5,965 bases of DNA. Source: an uncultured Mucilaginibacter sp. (lineage in GTDB: Bacteria; Bacteroidota; Bacteroidia; Sphingobacteriales; Sphingobacteriaceae). The stretch covers positions 1 to 5,965 of the forward strand of contig CAMLFI010000178.1 in assembly GCA_946479225.1 (NCBI GenBank). Direction: 5' to 3'. The notes under the pieces are model-generated. The model did not search any database. It saw only the letters and a list, made by a program, of their open reading frames with translations, and was not told where the DNA came from. Positions within the stretch are counted from its first letter, which is position 1; each line of letters starts with the position of its first letter. This document shows, one piece after another, positions 1-5,513 of this stretch. A program made the translations under genes and the position numbers.

Positions 1-2214
1 TTGTTCTCGTTCCTGCTGGCGCTGGGTATTGTGGTGGATGATGCCATTGTGGTAATTGAGAACACGCACCGGATATTTGATAACGGAAAAGTCCCCATTA
101 AGCAAGCGGCTAAAATGGCGGCCGGCGAGGTTTTCCTTCCGGTATTATCAGGTACCCTTACAACCCTCGCACCATTTGTGCCGTTGGCGTTTTGGAACAG
201 CCTTATCGGTAAATTCATGTTCTTCCTGCCAATAACATTGATTATTACTTTATTGGCTTCGTTGGTGGTAGCTTATATATTTAACCCGGTTTTCGCGGTT
301 GATTTTATGAAACCTCACGTTAAGGGCGAGCACGATAATCCTAAATTTGATAAGACCACTAAACGCGTAATGTTATGGTTTGCCGGTATTGCAGTTATTG
401 CTTACCTGATTAATTTTGGAGTGGGTAATTTTGTTGTGTTTGCAGCAGTTATGTATCTGCTTAACCATTTTATATTTATTAAATGGATAGACGCTTTCCA
501 AAACAAGGCATGGCCTAAAATTCAAACTACTTATGCAAACCTGCTCGAAAAAGCAATTAAGGTACCGGGATGGGTACTGTCAGGGACAGTTCTTTTGTTC
601 ATTTTCAGTATCTTTTTTATGATTGTTCGCAGCCCTAAGGTAGAGTTCTTCCCGCAGGCTGACCCCAACTTCGCATTCGTTTATATAACGTTGCCAAAGG
701 GTACGGATCAGGCCCGCACCAACGAAGTGACTAAGATACTTGAAAAGCGAGTAGCGAATGCGGTTGAGCCGGATAAGGATGTTGTTTCGTCTATTATATC
801 CAACGTAACTGTAAGCGTTACCGACCCGCAGGACGAGGATCAGGGTAACTATCCTAACAAAGCAAAAATTGCTGTAGCGTTTGTTAAGTTTGGCGAGCGT
901 AACGGCAAGAATACCAGGGATATTATGCTGAGGATCCGTAAAGCGGTAGTAGGCATTATTCCCGGAGTTAAAATTTCTGTTGACCAGGAAAGTGGTGGCC
1001 CACCAACACAAAAGGATATTAGCATTGAAGTTGCAGGCGACAATCTGGACTCGTTAGTTAAAGCGGCAAACAACCTGAAAAAGTTTATAGACAAGCAAAA
1101 TATTGGTGGCATTGAAGAGCTTACTGCAGATGTGCAGGACGACAAACCTCAAATAGTATTTGATATTGACAGGGAACGTGCCAATCGCGAAGGTGTGAGC
1201 AGTGCGCAGATAAGCCAGGCTTTGGCTGCTACACTGTACGGAATGAAAGCCGCCGATTTTAGAAACACTACTGAAGAGGACTACGAGATAAATGTACGCG
1301 GAAAAGAAGATCAGCGCTATGATTTGGATGCGATACGTAACCTTAAAATAACCTACCGCGATATGGCAACCGGCGGAGCAGTAAGGCAAGTACCTATTTC
1401 GGCTTTCAGCGATATACGTTATCAGAATACTTACAGCAATATAAAGCACAAGCAACAAATAAGGGTGATTACGCTAGGCTCTAACGTATTGAAAACAGGC
1501 GGCTATAATGCTAATGATGTAAACGCTCAAATAGCACAGGTACTCACTGATTTCAAAACTCCGGCAGGTATCACCCTGCGTATGGGTGGCGGTCAGGAAG
1601 ATCAAACAGAAGCTGCTGTATTCCTTTTATCCGCATTAGGTGTGTCATTTATGCTGATCCTGATCATTCTGATGATGCAGTTTAACTCAATTGGTAAAAC
1701 GTTTATCATTATTAGCGAGATATTGTTCAGTATAATAGGCGTGCTATTAGGCGTAAGTATTTTTGGAATGACCTTCTCTGTATTAATGACCGGGATTGGC
1801 ATTGTGGCGCTGGCCGGTGTGGTTGTTCGTAATGGTATATTGCTGGTTGAGTTTACCGACCTGTTAATGTCGCAGGGGCAAAACCTGCATGACGCCGTTG
1901 TTGAAGCTGGCCGTACGCGTATGACGCCGGTGTTACTTACTGCTACCGCCGCCATATTAGGTCTGATTCCGCTGGCAATTGGTTTTAATATTGATTTTGC
2001 AGGATTGTTTAATCATTTCCAGCCGCATATCCATTTTGGAGGTGATAACACTGCATTCTGGGGACCGTTATCATGGACAATGATATTTGGTTTGGGTTTC
2101 GCTACCCTTATCACATTGATATTGGTACCATGTATGTACATCATTCACTACAACTTAAAGCAACGCTTATTTGGTAAAAAGAACGCCAATAAAGCTGAGT
2201 TAAAAGCAGTTTAA
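1..2214 (+). CDS. RND (AcrB/HAE1-type) efflux transporter permease, C-terminal 737 residues, 5' end outside the window
   Basis: Inner-membrane proton-driven drug/solute exporter; family members work with a periplasmic adaptor and a TolC-like channel. The frame is open from the first base, so the TTG at position 1 is only the window edge. The visible part begins in TM4 with GIVVDDAIVVIEN; D13 and D14 match AcrB D407/D408, so roughly 390 N-terminal residues are missing. TM5 lies near residues 45-66 and TM6 near 76-98. Two further hydrophobic stretches (123-139, 143-160) precede TM7 (about 191-209). The second periplasmic porter region spans about 215-535, and TM8-TM12 fill 537-712. TM10 carries R610 where AcrB has K940; R640 and T647 match R971 and T978. 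The TM11-TM12 loop is long and aromatic, as in other Bacteroidota pumps. It ends at TAA and a terminator follows. The family is clear; the substrate cannot be read from the sequence. Confidence 0.95.
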   Translation: MFSFLLALGIVVDDAIVVIENTHRIFDNGKVPIKQAAKMAAGEVFLPVLSGTLTTLAPFVPLAFWNSLIGKFMFFLPITLIITLLASLVVAYIFNPVFAVDFMKPHVKGEHDNPKFDKTTKRVMLWFAGIAVIAYLINFGVGNFVVFAAVMYLLNHFIFIKWIDAFQNKAWPKIQTTYANLLEKAIKVPGWVLSGTVLLFIFSIFFMIVRSPKVEFFPQADPNFAFVYITLPKGTDQARTNEVTKILEKRVANAVEPDKDVVSSIISNVTVSVTDPQDEDQGNYPNKAKIAVAFVKFGERNGKNTRDIMLRIRKAVVGIIPGVKISVDQESGGPPTQKDISIEVAGDNLDSLVKAANNLKKFIDKQNIGGIEELTADVQDDKPQIVFDIDRERANREGVSSAQISQALAATLYGMKAADFRNTTEEDYEINVRGKEDQRYDLDAIRNLKITYRDMATGGAVRQVPISAFSDIRYQNTYSNIKHKQQIRVITLGSNVLKTGGYNANDVNAQIAQVLTDFKTPAGITLRMGGGQEDQTEAAVFLLSALGVSFMLILIILMMQFNSIGKTFIIISEILFSIIGVLLGVSIFGMTFSVLMTGIGIVALAGVVVRNGILLVEFTDLLMSQGQNLHDAVVEAGRTRMTPVLLTATAAILGLIPLAIGFNIDFAGLFNHFQPHIHFGGDNTAFWGPLSWTMIFGLGFATLITLILVPCMYIIHYNLKQRLFGKKNANKAELKAV

Positions 2215-2234
2215 TTAAAGTGAAATATAAATTT

Positions 2235-2270
2235 AAAGCCGCTCCGGGTAACCGGGGCGGCTTTTTGTTT
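2235..2270 (+). terminator. Rho-independent terminator of the RND pump transcript
   Basis: Two 13-base arms (2235-2247 and 2252-2264) pair fully, with one T-G wobble, around a GTAA loop closed by a G-C pair, i.e. a GNRA-type tetraloop. The arms are GC-rich at the tip and A/T at the base, and the run of T (2262-2266, then TTTT after one G) completes the signal. It starts 21 bases after the pump stop codon, so the pump is the last gene of its operon and the next gene should be largely uncoupled from it. The A-run of the left arm also gives a short T-run on the other strand, but no gene approaches from that side nearby. Confidence 0.93.
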
Positions 2271-2310
2271 TGGGAATGATTATTGCACTTCACCAGTAAA
2301 CCATCTAAAC

Positions 2311-2793
2311 ATGACGAAGCAAAATACAATCCCATTAAAACAGGTTATCGGGATGGGGATATTAACGGGTATGCGTTCAGCCGCGGCACCTGCTATAGCC
2401 GCGCATATTTTAAATAATAATGAAAGATCACAGGTGTATCGCAGTCCCATCGGTTTTATACCCACAAGCGCTATAGCCGATGCGCTGAAATGGATGGCCC
2501 TTGCTGAGTTTTTAGGGGATAAATTGCCGCTCGCTCCAAATCGAACCCAGCCTTTGTCAATTGCTATACGATGTTTAGCTGGTGGGCTTGTGGGTGCGGG
2601 TATATTTAATGCCGCGGGAAAAAAAGCGCTAACAGGCGCGGTATTAGGCTGTTTAATTGCAGGAGCGTCCACTTATGGCAGCTTTTTTTTGCGTAAAAAA
2701 TTAGCGCGAACCGGTCTTGGTAATTTCATGTCTGGCATTATTGAAGATGCCTTTGTAGTTGGAGCGGGGATAAAACTAGCGCAATCTGTTTAA
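2311..2793 (+). CDS. DUF4126-type small integral membrane protein (160 aa), function unknown
   Basis: Recognised by eye as a DUF4126-like protein. The N-terminal hydrophobic segment carries GILTGMRSAAAPA (16-28), like the 'AG(L/M)RS..AP' start of that family. AEFLGDKLP (65-73) with acidic E66 and D70 and basic K71, then NRTQP (77-81), sits in the middle, and GIIEDAFVVGAG (142-153) near the end. Hydrophobic stretches fall near 10-34, 84-102, 106-127 and 142-157, so several membrane spans are likely; the basic cluster RKK (128-130) follows one of them. No biochemical role is established for the family as far as I know. ATG 2311 is the first usable start; no Shine-Dalgarno sequence is seen, as is normal in Bacteroidota. 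It begins 41 bases after the upstream terminator, and I see no convincing -7/-33 pair there, so its transcription may depend on readthrough or an atypical promoter. No terminator is apparent before tetR. Confidence 0.8.
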   Translation: MTKQNTIPLKQVIGMGILTGMRSAAAPAIAAHILNNNERSQVYRSPIGFIPTSAIADALKWMALAEFLGDKLPLAPNRTQPLSIAIRCLAGGLVGAGIFNAAGKKALTGAVLGCLIAGASTYGSFFLRKKLARTGLGNFMSGIIEDAFVVGAGIKLAQSV

Positions 2794-2855
2794 TCATCTA
2801 AACGTAACATTTACAGGCTGCTATCCATAACCAAAGGGAAAGCACAGGATTTTTG

Positions 2856-2893
2856 ATACTTTTGTTAAAAAAGTCAGTTTTTAACAAAAGTAT
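2856..2893. promoter_or_regulatory. Perfect 16-bp inverted repeat: likely TetR operator
   Basis: ATACTTTTGTTAAAAA (2856-2871) and its exact reverse complement (2878-2893) flank the 6-base spacer AGTCAG. The element spans 38 bp and ends three bases before the tetR start codon. TetR-family dimers bind such palindromes and commonly repress their own gene. The left arm contains a TAnnTTTG -7 box, so a bound protein would block RNA polymerase directly. Both the symmetry and the location are seen directly; binding by the adjacent regulator is inferred. The arms are long compared with many TetR operators, so two dimers or a second protein are possible. Confidence 0.75.
2857..2864 (+). promoter_or_regulatory. 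Putative tetR promoter -7 box (TACTTTTG)
   Basis: TACTTTTG is an exact match to the Bacteroidota sigma-A -7 consensus TAnnTTTG, 32 bases upstream of the tetR ATG, which would leave a leader of about 25 bases. No TTTG/TTG -33 element is visible at the usual distance (around 2830-2840 reads CCAAAGGGAAA), so the promoter may be weak. Because the box lies inside the inverted repeat, the same octamer also occurs on the - strand at 2892-2885. Confidence 0.5.
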
Positions 2894-2896
2894 TTC

Positions 2897-3511
2897 ATGA
2901 GTTCAGGAGTTGATCAGCAGGATATAAAGCGGGAGAAGATATTAGAGGCGGCTTATCAGAGGTTTTTGCATTACGGTTATTCAAAAACAACCATGAATGA
3001 AATAGCCGGCGACCTGTCTTTTTCAAAGGCGCTGCTGTATTACTACTTTCCCGATAAAAGCCAGCTGTACGTGGCAGTGATGCGAAAATTGGCGAATGAT
3101 TATTTAGCAAAACTGCGCAAGGAAATTGCCTTGTTCGATAATCTAAAAAGCGCTTTTATTTTCCAGATAAATACCCAGCACGATTTTATTGTTGAGAACT
3201 ATAATTTCTTTGATTATTTCAGGCTTAATGAGCAAAACCTGCCGGAAAGCATATGGGAAATAATAGGGGAGATACATGGTACAGAAACTGCCTTGTTAAC
3301 ATCGGCCATAAAAAGTGAAGTTGATAGGGGGAGAATAAAACCGGTGATAAATCCGGAAGAGATAATAGATTTATTGCTTGATGCGCTGCACGGCGTAAGG
3401 GTACGCTCAGTATCCTATAAAAAAGCAATGTTCCCTAAAAAGGAGCATTTAGAGGAGATAAGGGCAAAGAGACTGCTACTGGCCGAAATATTTATCAGAG
3501 GGCTTAACTAA
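2897..3511 (+). CDS. TetR/AcrR-family transcriptional regulator (204 aa)
   Basis: Cytoplasmic one-component repressor, probably dimeric and ligand-responsive. The N-terminal DNA-binding domain (about 10-58) has the typical TetR pattern: IKREKILEAAYQRFLHYGY (10-28), TTMNEIAGDLSFSKALLYYYF (31-51; recognition helix about 42-50) and PDKSQLY (52-58). Residues from about 65 on form the variable all-helical ligand-binding and dimer domain, with an aromatic-rich stretch NYNFFDYFR near 101-109 that could line a pocket. Length is usual for the family. An in-frame TAA at 2882-2884 makes ATG 2897 the first possible start. A perfect palindrome lies directly upstream, which suggests autoregulation. The ligand cannot be read. 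The nearby RND pump is a possible target, because TetR proteins often control such pumps, but the two are separated by a terminator and another gene. Confidence 0.93.
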   Translation: MSSGVDQQDIKREKILEAAYQRFLHYGYSKTTMNEIAGDLSFSKALLYYYFPDKSQLYVAVMRKLANDYLAKLRKEIALFDNLKSAFIFQINTQHDFIVENYNFFDYFRLNEQNLPESIWEIIGEIHGTETALLTSAIKSEVDRGRIKPVINPEEIIDLLLDALHGVRVRSVSYKKAMFPKKEHLEEIRAKRLLLAEIFIRGLN

Positions 3512-3555
3512 ATTGATTTTCACTCTGTCAGGCTTCAGTAAAAAAAGCTGAAACG

Positions 3556-3567
3556 GTGTTTAAACAC
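3556..3567. promoter_or_regulatory. 12-bp perfect palindrome, possible protein-binding site
   Basis: GTGTTTAAACAC is fully self-complementary with no spacer. It is loosely framed by AGCTG (3546-3550) and CAGCT (3569-3573), which adds an outer, slightly off-centre pair of inverted arms. It lies 12 bases upstream of a -7 box, over the region where a -33 element would sit, so a repressor or activator site is plausible. Its TTTAAA core loosely recalls the GTTAAA in the arms of the tetR palindrome, but the two are not the same sequence. An AT-rich 12-bp palindrome can arise by chance, so confidence is modest. Confidence 0.35.
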
Positions 3568-3579
3568 ACAGCTGATAGG

Positions 3580-3587
3580 TATATTTG
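3580..3587 (+). promoter_or_regulatory. Putative promoter -7 box (TATATTTG)
   Basis: TATATTTG matches the Bacteroidota consensus TAnnTTTG at all fixed positions, 68 bases after the tetR stop. A possible -33 element is TTTA at 3559-3562 (17-base spacer), which is weaker than TTTG. The only thing downstream on this strand is the intergenic region ending in the terminator at 3679-3716, because the next gene is on the opposite strand. If used, it would therefore make a short non-coding transcript. Confidence 0.4.
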
Positions 3588-3593
3588 TAAGCG

Positions 3594-3711
3594 AATATTG
3601 CTGTTGATGAGATACTTCTGATCAGCGTGATATTTAAAAATACTTCTAAAGTTAAGAGGTGATTGTTTTAGAGTGATTAGCAGGTTGGCTGTATGGCTAG
3701 CCTGCTTTTTT
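3594..3711 (+). ncRNA. Candidate small RNA of about 118 nt (hypothetical)
   Basis: Inferred from a -7 box at 3580-3587 followed by an intrinsic terminator at 3679-3716, with no credible reading frame between them (the first ATG, at 3608, is followed by a stop after four codons). The 5' limit assumes initiation about seven bases after the -7 box. Inside, ACTTCT at 3642-3647 can pair with AGAGGT at 3655-3660 (one wobble pair). The same ATACTTCT octamer also occurs at 3612-3619 and could compete for that partner. I recognise no known RNA family. The simpler reading is the 3' untranslated region of tetR with its terminator. Confidence 0.25.
3612..3647. repeat. 8-bp direct repeat ATACTTCT, two copies 28 bp apart
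   Basis: ATACTTCT occurs at 3612-3619 and 3640-3647. Both copies resemble the outer part of the tetR palindrome arm (ATACTTTTG), differing by T to C at one position; the first copy continues with TG, as the arm does. They could be paired RNA elements, weak regulator half-sites or chance. A repeat of this length in an AT-rich region carries limited weight. Confidence 0.3.
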
Positions 3712-3716
3712 GTTTT
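3679..3716 (+). terminator. Rho-independent terminator downstream of tetR
   Basis: An 11-bp stem forms between 3679-3689 and 3696-3706 with two G-T wobbles and the 6-base loop TGTATG. It is followed by a run of six T (3706-3711) and a further T-rich stretch. It ends + strand transcription from tetR, or from the possible promoter at 3580. It abuts the stop codon of the convergent - strand gene (3715-3717). On the - strand the two wobbles become A-C mismatches and no T-run follows, so it should not work well in that direction. Confidence 0.85.
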
Positions 3717-4113
3717 AAAGTATGCTTAGGTCAATAACCGACCAATTTTTTAGTTTCCCCGGCCGGCCACCTTTGTATTGCAATTTTATCTTAAATTCAG
3801 TGGTCGACTCTTCCGTTTTTACGCTTGATTTTATTACGTATACCGAGTCAGAGGTTTTGGCAAATTGGTAACCGTCTTCGGCAAAAGTTGCGCTTGATGA
3901 TTTAAGCGTAGGCCTTACATATTCCTTTGCAATTTCGTAGGCATCTTCATTGGTAGGCAACCCTCTAAAAAAATCAGGCTTTAATGAACCTGTTAATACT
4001 ATTTTTACAACCATTGCGATTACAACCACCGAGAAAAATAGTAAGATCCATACTGCTTTATTAGCCGATTTTGTCTTCTTGGCTTTTTCGTTTAAGAATT
4101 TATTGTCGATCAT
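3715..4113 (-). CDS. Small single-span membrane protein with C-terminal soluble domain (132 aa), function unknown
   Basis: I do not recognise this protein with certainty. A basic N-terminus (KAKKTKSANK, 10-19) is followed by one hydrophobic span (21-40). A polar domain of about 90 residues comes next. By the positive-inside rule, the domain should face the periplasm. It starts with NEDAYEIAKEYVRPTLKSS (55-73) and continues with two likely beta-rich stretches, DSVYVIKSSV (89-98) and TEFKIKLQYKGG, then KNWSVIDLSIL at the end. The 'AYxxAKxxVxxxLKs..sAtF' pattern recalls a helix found in small bacterial proteins of unknown function and is loosely like Coa1-type cytochrome oxidase assembly proteins; I cannot confirm either. 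It lies 77 bases downstream of the spmA-spmB fusion gene on the same strand, so it may share its transcript. ATG 4113 has no Shine-Dalgarno sequence; the leader is AT-rich. Confidence 0.75.
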   Translation of the reverse strand: MIDNKFLNEKAKKTKSANKAVWILLFFSVVVIAMVVKIVLTGSLKPDFFRGLPTNEDAYEIAKEYVRPTLKSSSATFAEDGYQFAKTSDSVYVIKSSVKTEESTTEFKIKLQYKGGRPGKLKNWSVIDLSIL

Positions 4114-4190
4114 TAGTTTTTAGGGGTATAATTGGTTGCTAATTTATAAAAATTGTAAAATAAATAACCCCTTAGAAATAATATTCTGTT

Positions 4191-5444
4191 TTAAGCAAAA
4201 AACAGGTATGAAATAAGTATGGCCGTTATTATTCCAAATACATCTGCAATAAGCATAGCCGGGATGGCGTAACGTGTTTTTTTAACGTTTACTGCACCAA
4301 AATACAGCGCCACAATATAGAATGTGGTATCAGCAGTACCATATAAAACACTTGATAGGTGGCCGATAAAGCTGTCCACCCCAAAGGTTTTTAAATTATC
4401 CAGCATTAATGCCCGTGCGCCCGATCCGCTTAACGGACGAAGGAAAGCAATAGGCAATACATCGGTAAACCGTGTATCCATATTAAAATGGCTGAATATC
4501 CACTTAAAACCATCACCCAAATAAGTTAAAGCGCCACAGGTTCTGAACAAACTTACCGCAGCAAGCAAGCCAACCAGGTAAGGAATTATTTTAACTGATA
4601 CCTCAAAACCTTCTTTTGCGCCATCAATAAAAGCCTCAAAAACGTTTATTTTTTTTCGTAATCCTCCTAAAATGAATATTACAGGTATCGATAGCAATAC
4701 CACATTGCTAAACACCTTTGAGAATTCGGATATCTCTGTTTTGTTTAAAAATACCGTGAGGTACCAAACCAATCCTGCTACAACTGCGGTTATGCCGCCC
4801 AACCAGGCTATTACAACCCGGTCAAAAAGGTTAATGCCCTGTTTTATGCTAACGATAATAAGCGCTGCCAGCGTTGCTACATAGGATGCAACTATACAGG
4901 GAATAAATACATCAGTAGGGTCGGCAGAGTTATAAATCGCCCGTTGTGCAATAATAGCGATAGGCAATAAGGTTAACCCGGATGCATGCAGCGTTAGGAA
5001 CATGATCTGGGCGTTAGAGGCAGTATCGCGCTCTTTACCATGTTCATCTTTATTCAGTTCCTGTAAGCCGCCCATTGCTTTTAAACCAAATGGCGTAGCG
5101 GCGTTATCCAGACCGAGCAGGTTAGCGGAAAAATTCATCATCATTTGGCCCGTGGCGGGATGATCTTTTGGCACCTCAGGAAATAAACGGTTAAAAAATG
5201 GGCCTACAATACGCGAAAGAAAATTGATAGCTCCCGCCTTTTCGCCAATTTTCATGATACCCAGCCAAAGCGACATAATGCCTACCAATGGCAGGGCGAT
5301 ATCCATTACAGCGGCCTTTGTGGTATCAAAGGTACCTTCGGCCATTAGTTTGAATATCTCGGTATCGCCAAAAAATATCAGCTTGATAAGCCCTATAACA
5401 AAGGCAATTATAAAAAAGGAAACCCAGATGTAATTTAAGGCCAT
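4191..5444 (-). CDS. Fused SpmA-SpmB-like spore maturation / nucleoside-recognition ('Gate') domain membrane protein (417 aa)
   Basis: Polytopic inner-membrane protein that joins in one chain what Bacillus encodes as two adjacent genes, spmA and spmB (each somewhat under 200 residues). The N-terminal half has the SpmA signature MMMNFSANLLGLDNAATP (101-118) and continues into FGLKAM, then LQELN, and TASNAQIMFLTLHASGLTLLP. The C-terminal half has the SpmB landmarks GAKEGFEVSVKIIPYLVGLL (275-294), LRPLSGSGARAL (335-346) and YGTADTTFYIVALYFGAV (368-385). A membrane-rich linker (about 180-260) joins them. In Bacillus these proteins are needed for spore core dehydration; Gate-domain proteins are otherwise thought to be transporters or channels. 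This organism should not form spores, so the role here is unknown, presumably transport. It lies between an exonuclease gene (69-base gap) and a small membrane protein gene. No promoter with a good -7 match is seen in the gap. Confidence 0.92.
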   Translation of the reverse strand: MALNYIWVSFFIIAFVIGLIKLIFFGDTEIFKLMAEGTFDTTKAAVMDIALPLVGIMSLWLGIMKIGEKAGAINFLSRIVGPFFNRLFPEVPKDHPATGQMMMNFSANLLGLDNAATPFGLKAMGGLQELNKDEHGKERDTASNAQIMFLTLHASGLTLLPIAIIAQRAIYNSADPTDVFIPCIVASYVATLAALIIVSIKQGINLFDRVVIAWLGGITAVVAGLVWYLTVFLNKTEISEFSKVFSNVVLLSIPVIFILGGLRKKINVFEAFIDGAKEGFEVSVKIIPYLVGLLAAVSLFRTCGALTYLGDGFKWIFSHFNMDTRFTDVLPIAFLRPLSGSGARALMLDNLKTFGVDSFIGHLSSVLYGTADTTFYIVALYFGAVNVKKTRYAIPAMLIADVFGIITAILISYLFFA

Positions 5445-5450
5445 ATAATT

Positions 5451-5498
5451 TTGCTGAAGTGAAAGTAAGTAATGATTTTCAATTTTTTAATTCAGCAA
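5451..5498. repeat. Imperfect inverted repeat in the leader of the SpmA-SpmB fusion gene
   Basis: TTGCTGAA (5451-5458) and TTCAGCAA (5491-5498) are exact inverted copies. Reading inward, 12 of 14 bases are symmetrical (5451-5464 against 5485-5498), leaving a 20-base AT-rich loop. The element fills most of the gap between the exonuclease stop and the fusion gene, and its near end is six bases from the ATG. There is no T-run on either strand, so it is not a terminator. It could be an operator, a leader hairpin affecting translation, or a processing site. Confidence 0.4.
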
Positions 5499-5513
5499 TA
5501 AAGAATAATTGGC

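Noticed and set aside
1..3. TTG at the first base as the start codon of the RND gene
   Set aside because: The protein begins in the middle of TM4 with the conserved Asp pair; about 390 residues of the family are missing, so this is a window cut, not a start.
580..1955. Long open frames on the - strand inside the RND gene
   Set aside because: They lie wholly within a well-conserved coding region, have no recognisable domain or start context, and look like antisense shadows of the pump codons.
2280..2672. 130-codon open frame on the - strand opposite the DUF4126 gene
   Set aside because: The + strand frame has clear DUF4126 motifs; the antisense frame has none and is explained by codon bias.
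2856..2893. The tetR palindrome as a terminator of the DUF4126 gene
   Set aside because: The arms are almost entirely A/T, there is no T-run after the right arm, and a consensus -7 box and the tetR start sit in and next to it. An operator fits better.
3679..3716. Same hairpin as a bidirectional terminator for the - strand genes
   Set aside because: On the - strand the two wobbles become mismatches and the sequence after the stem (AATCACTC) has no T-run.
4122..4172. AGGGGT / ACCCCT inverted pair flanking the gap upstream of the small membrane protein gene
   Set aside because: Only six exact bases on each side with a loop of about 39 bases; easily chance, and no T-run or motif supports a function.
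4324..5433. Short + strand open frames opposite the SpmA-SpmB fusion gene
   Set aside because: They sit inside a strongly conserved - strand gene, and their translations show no family features.
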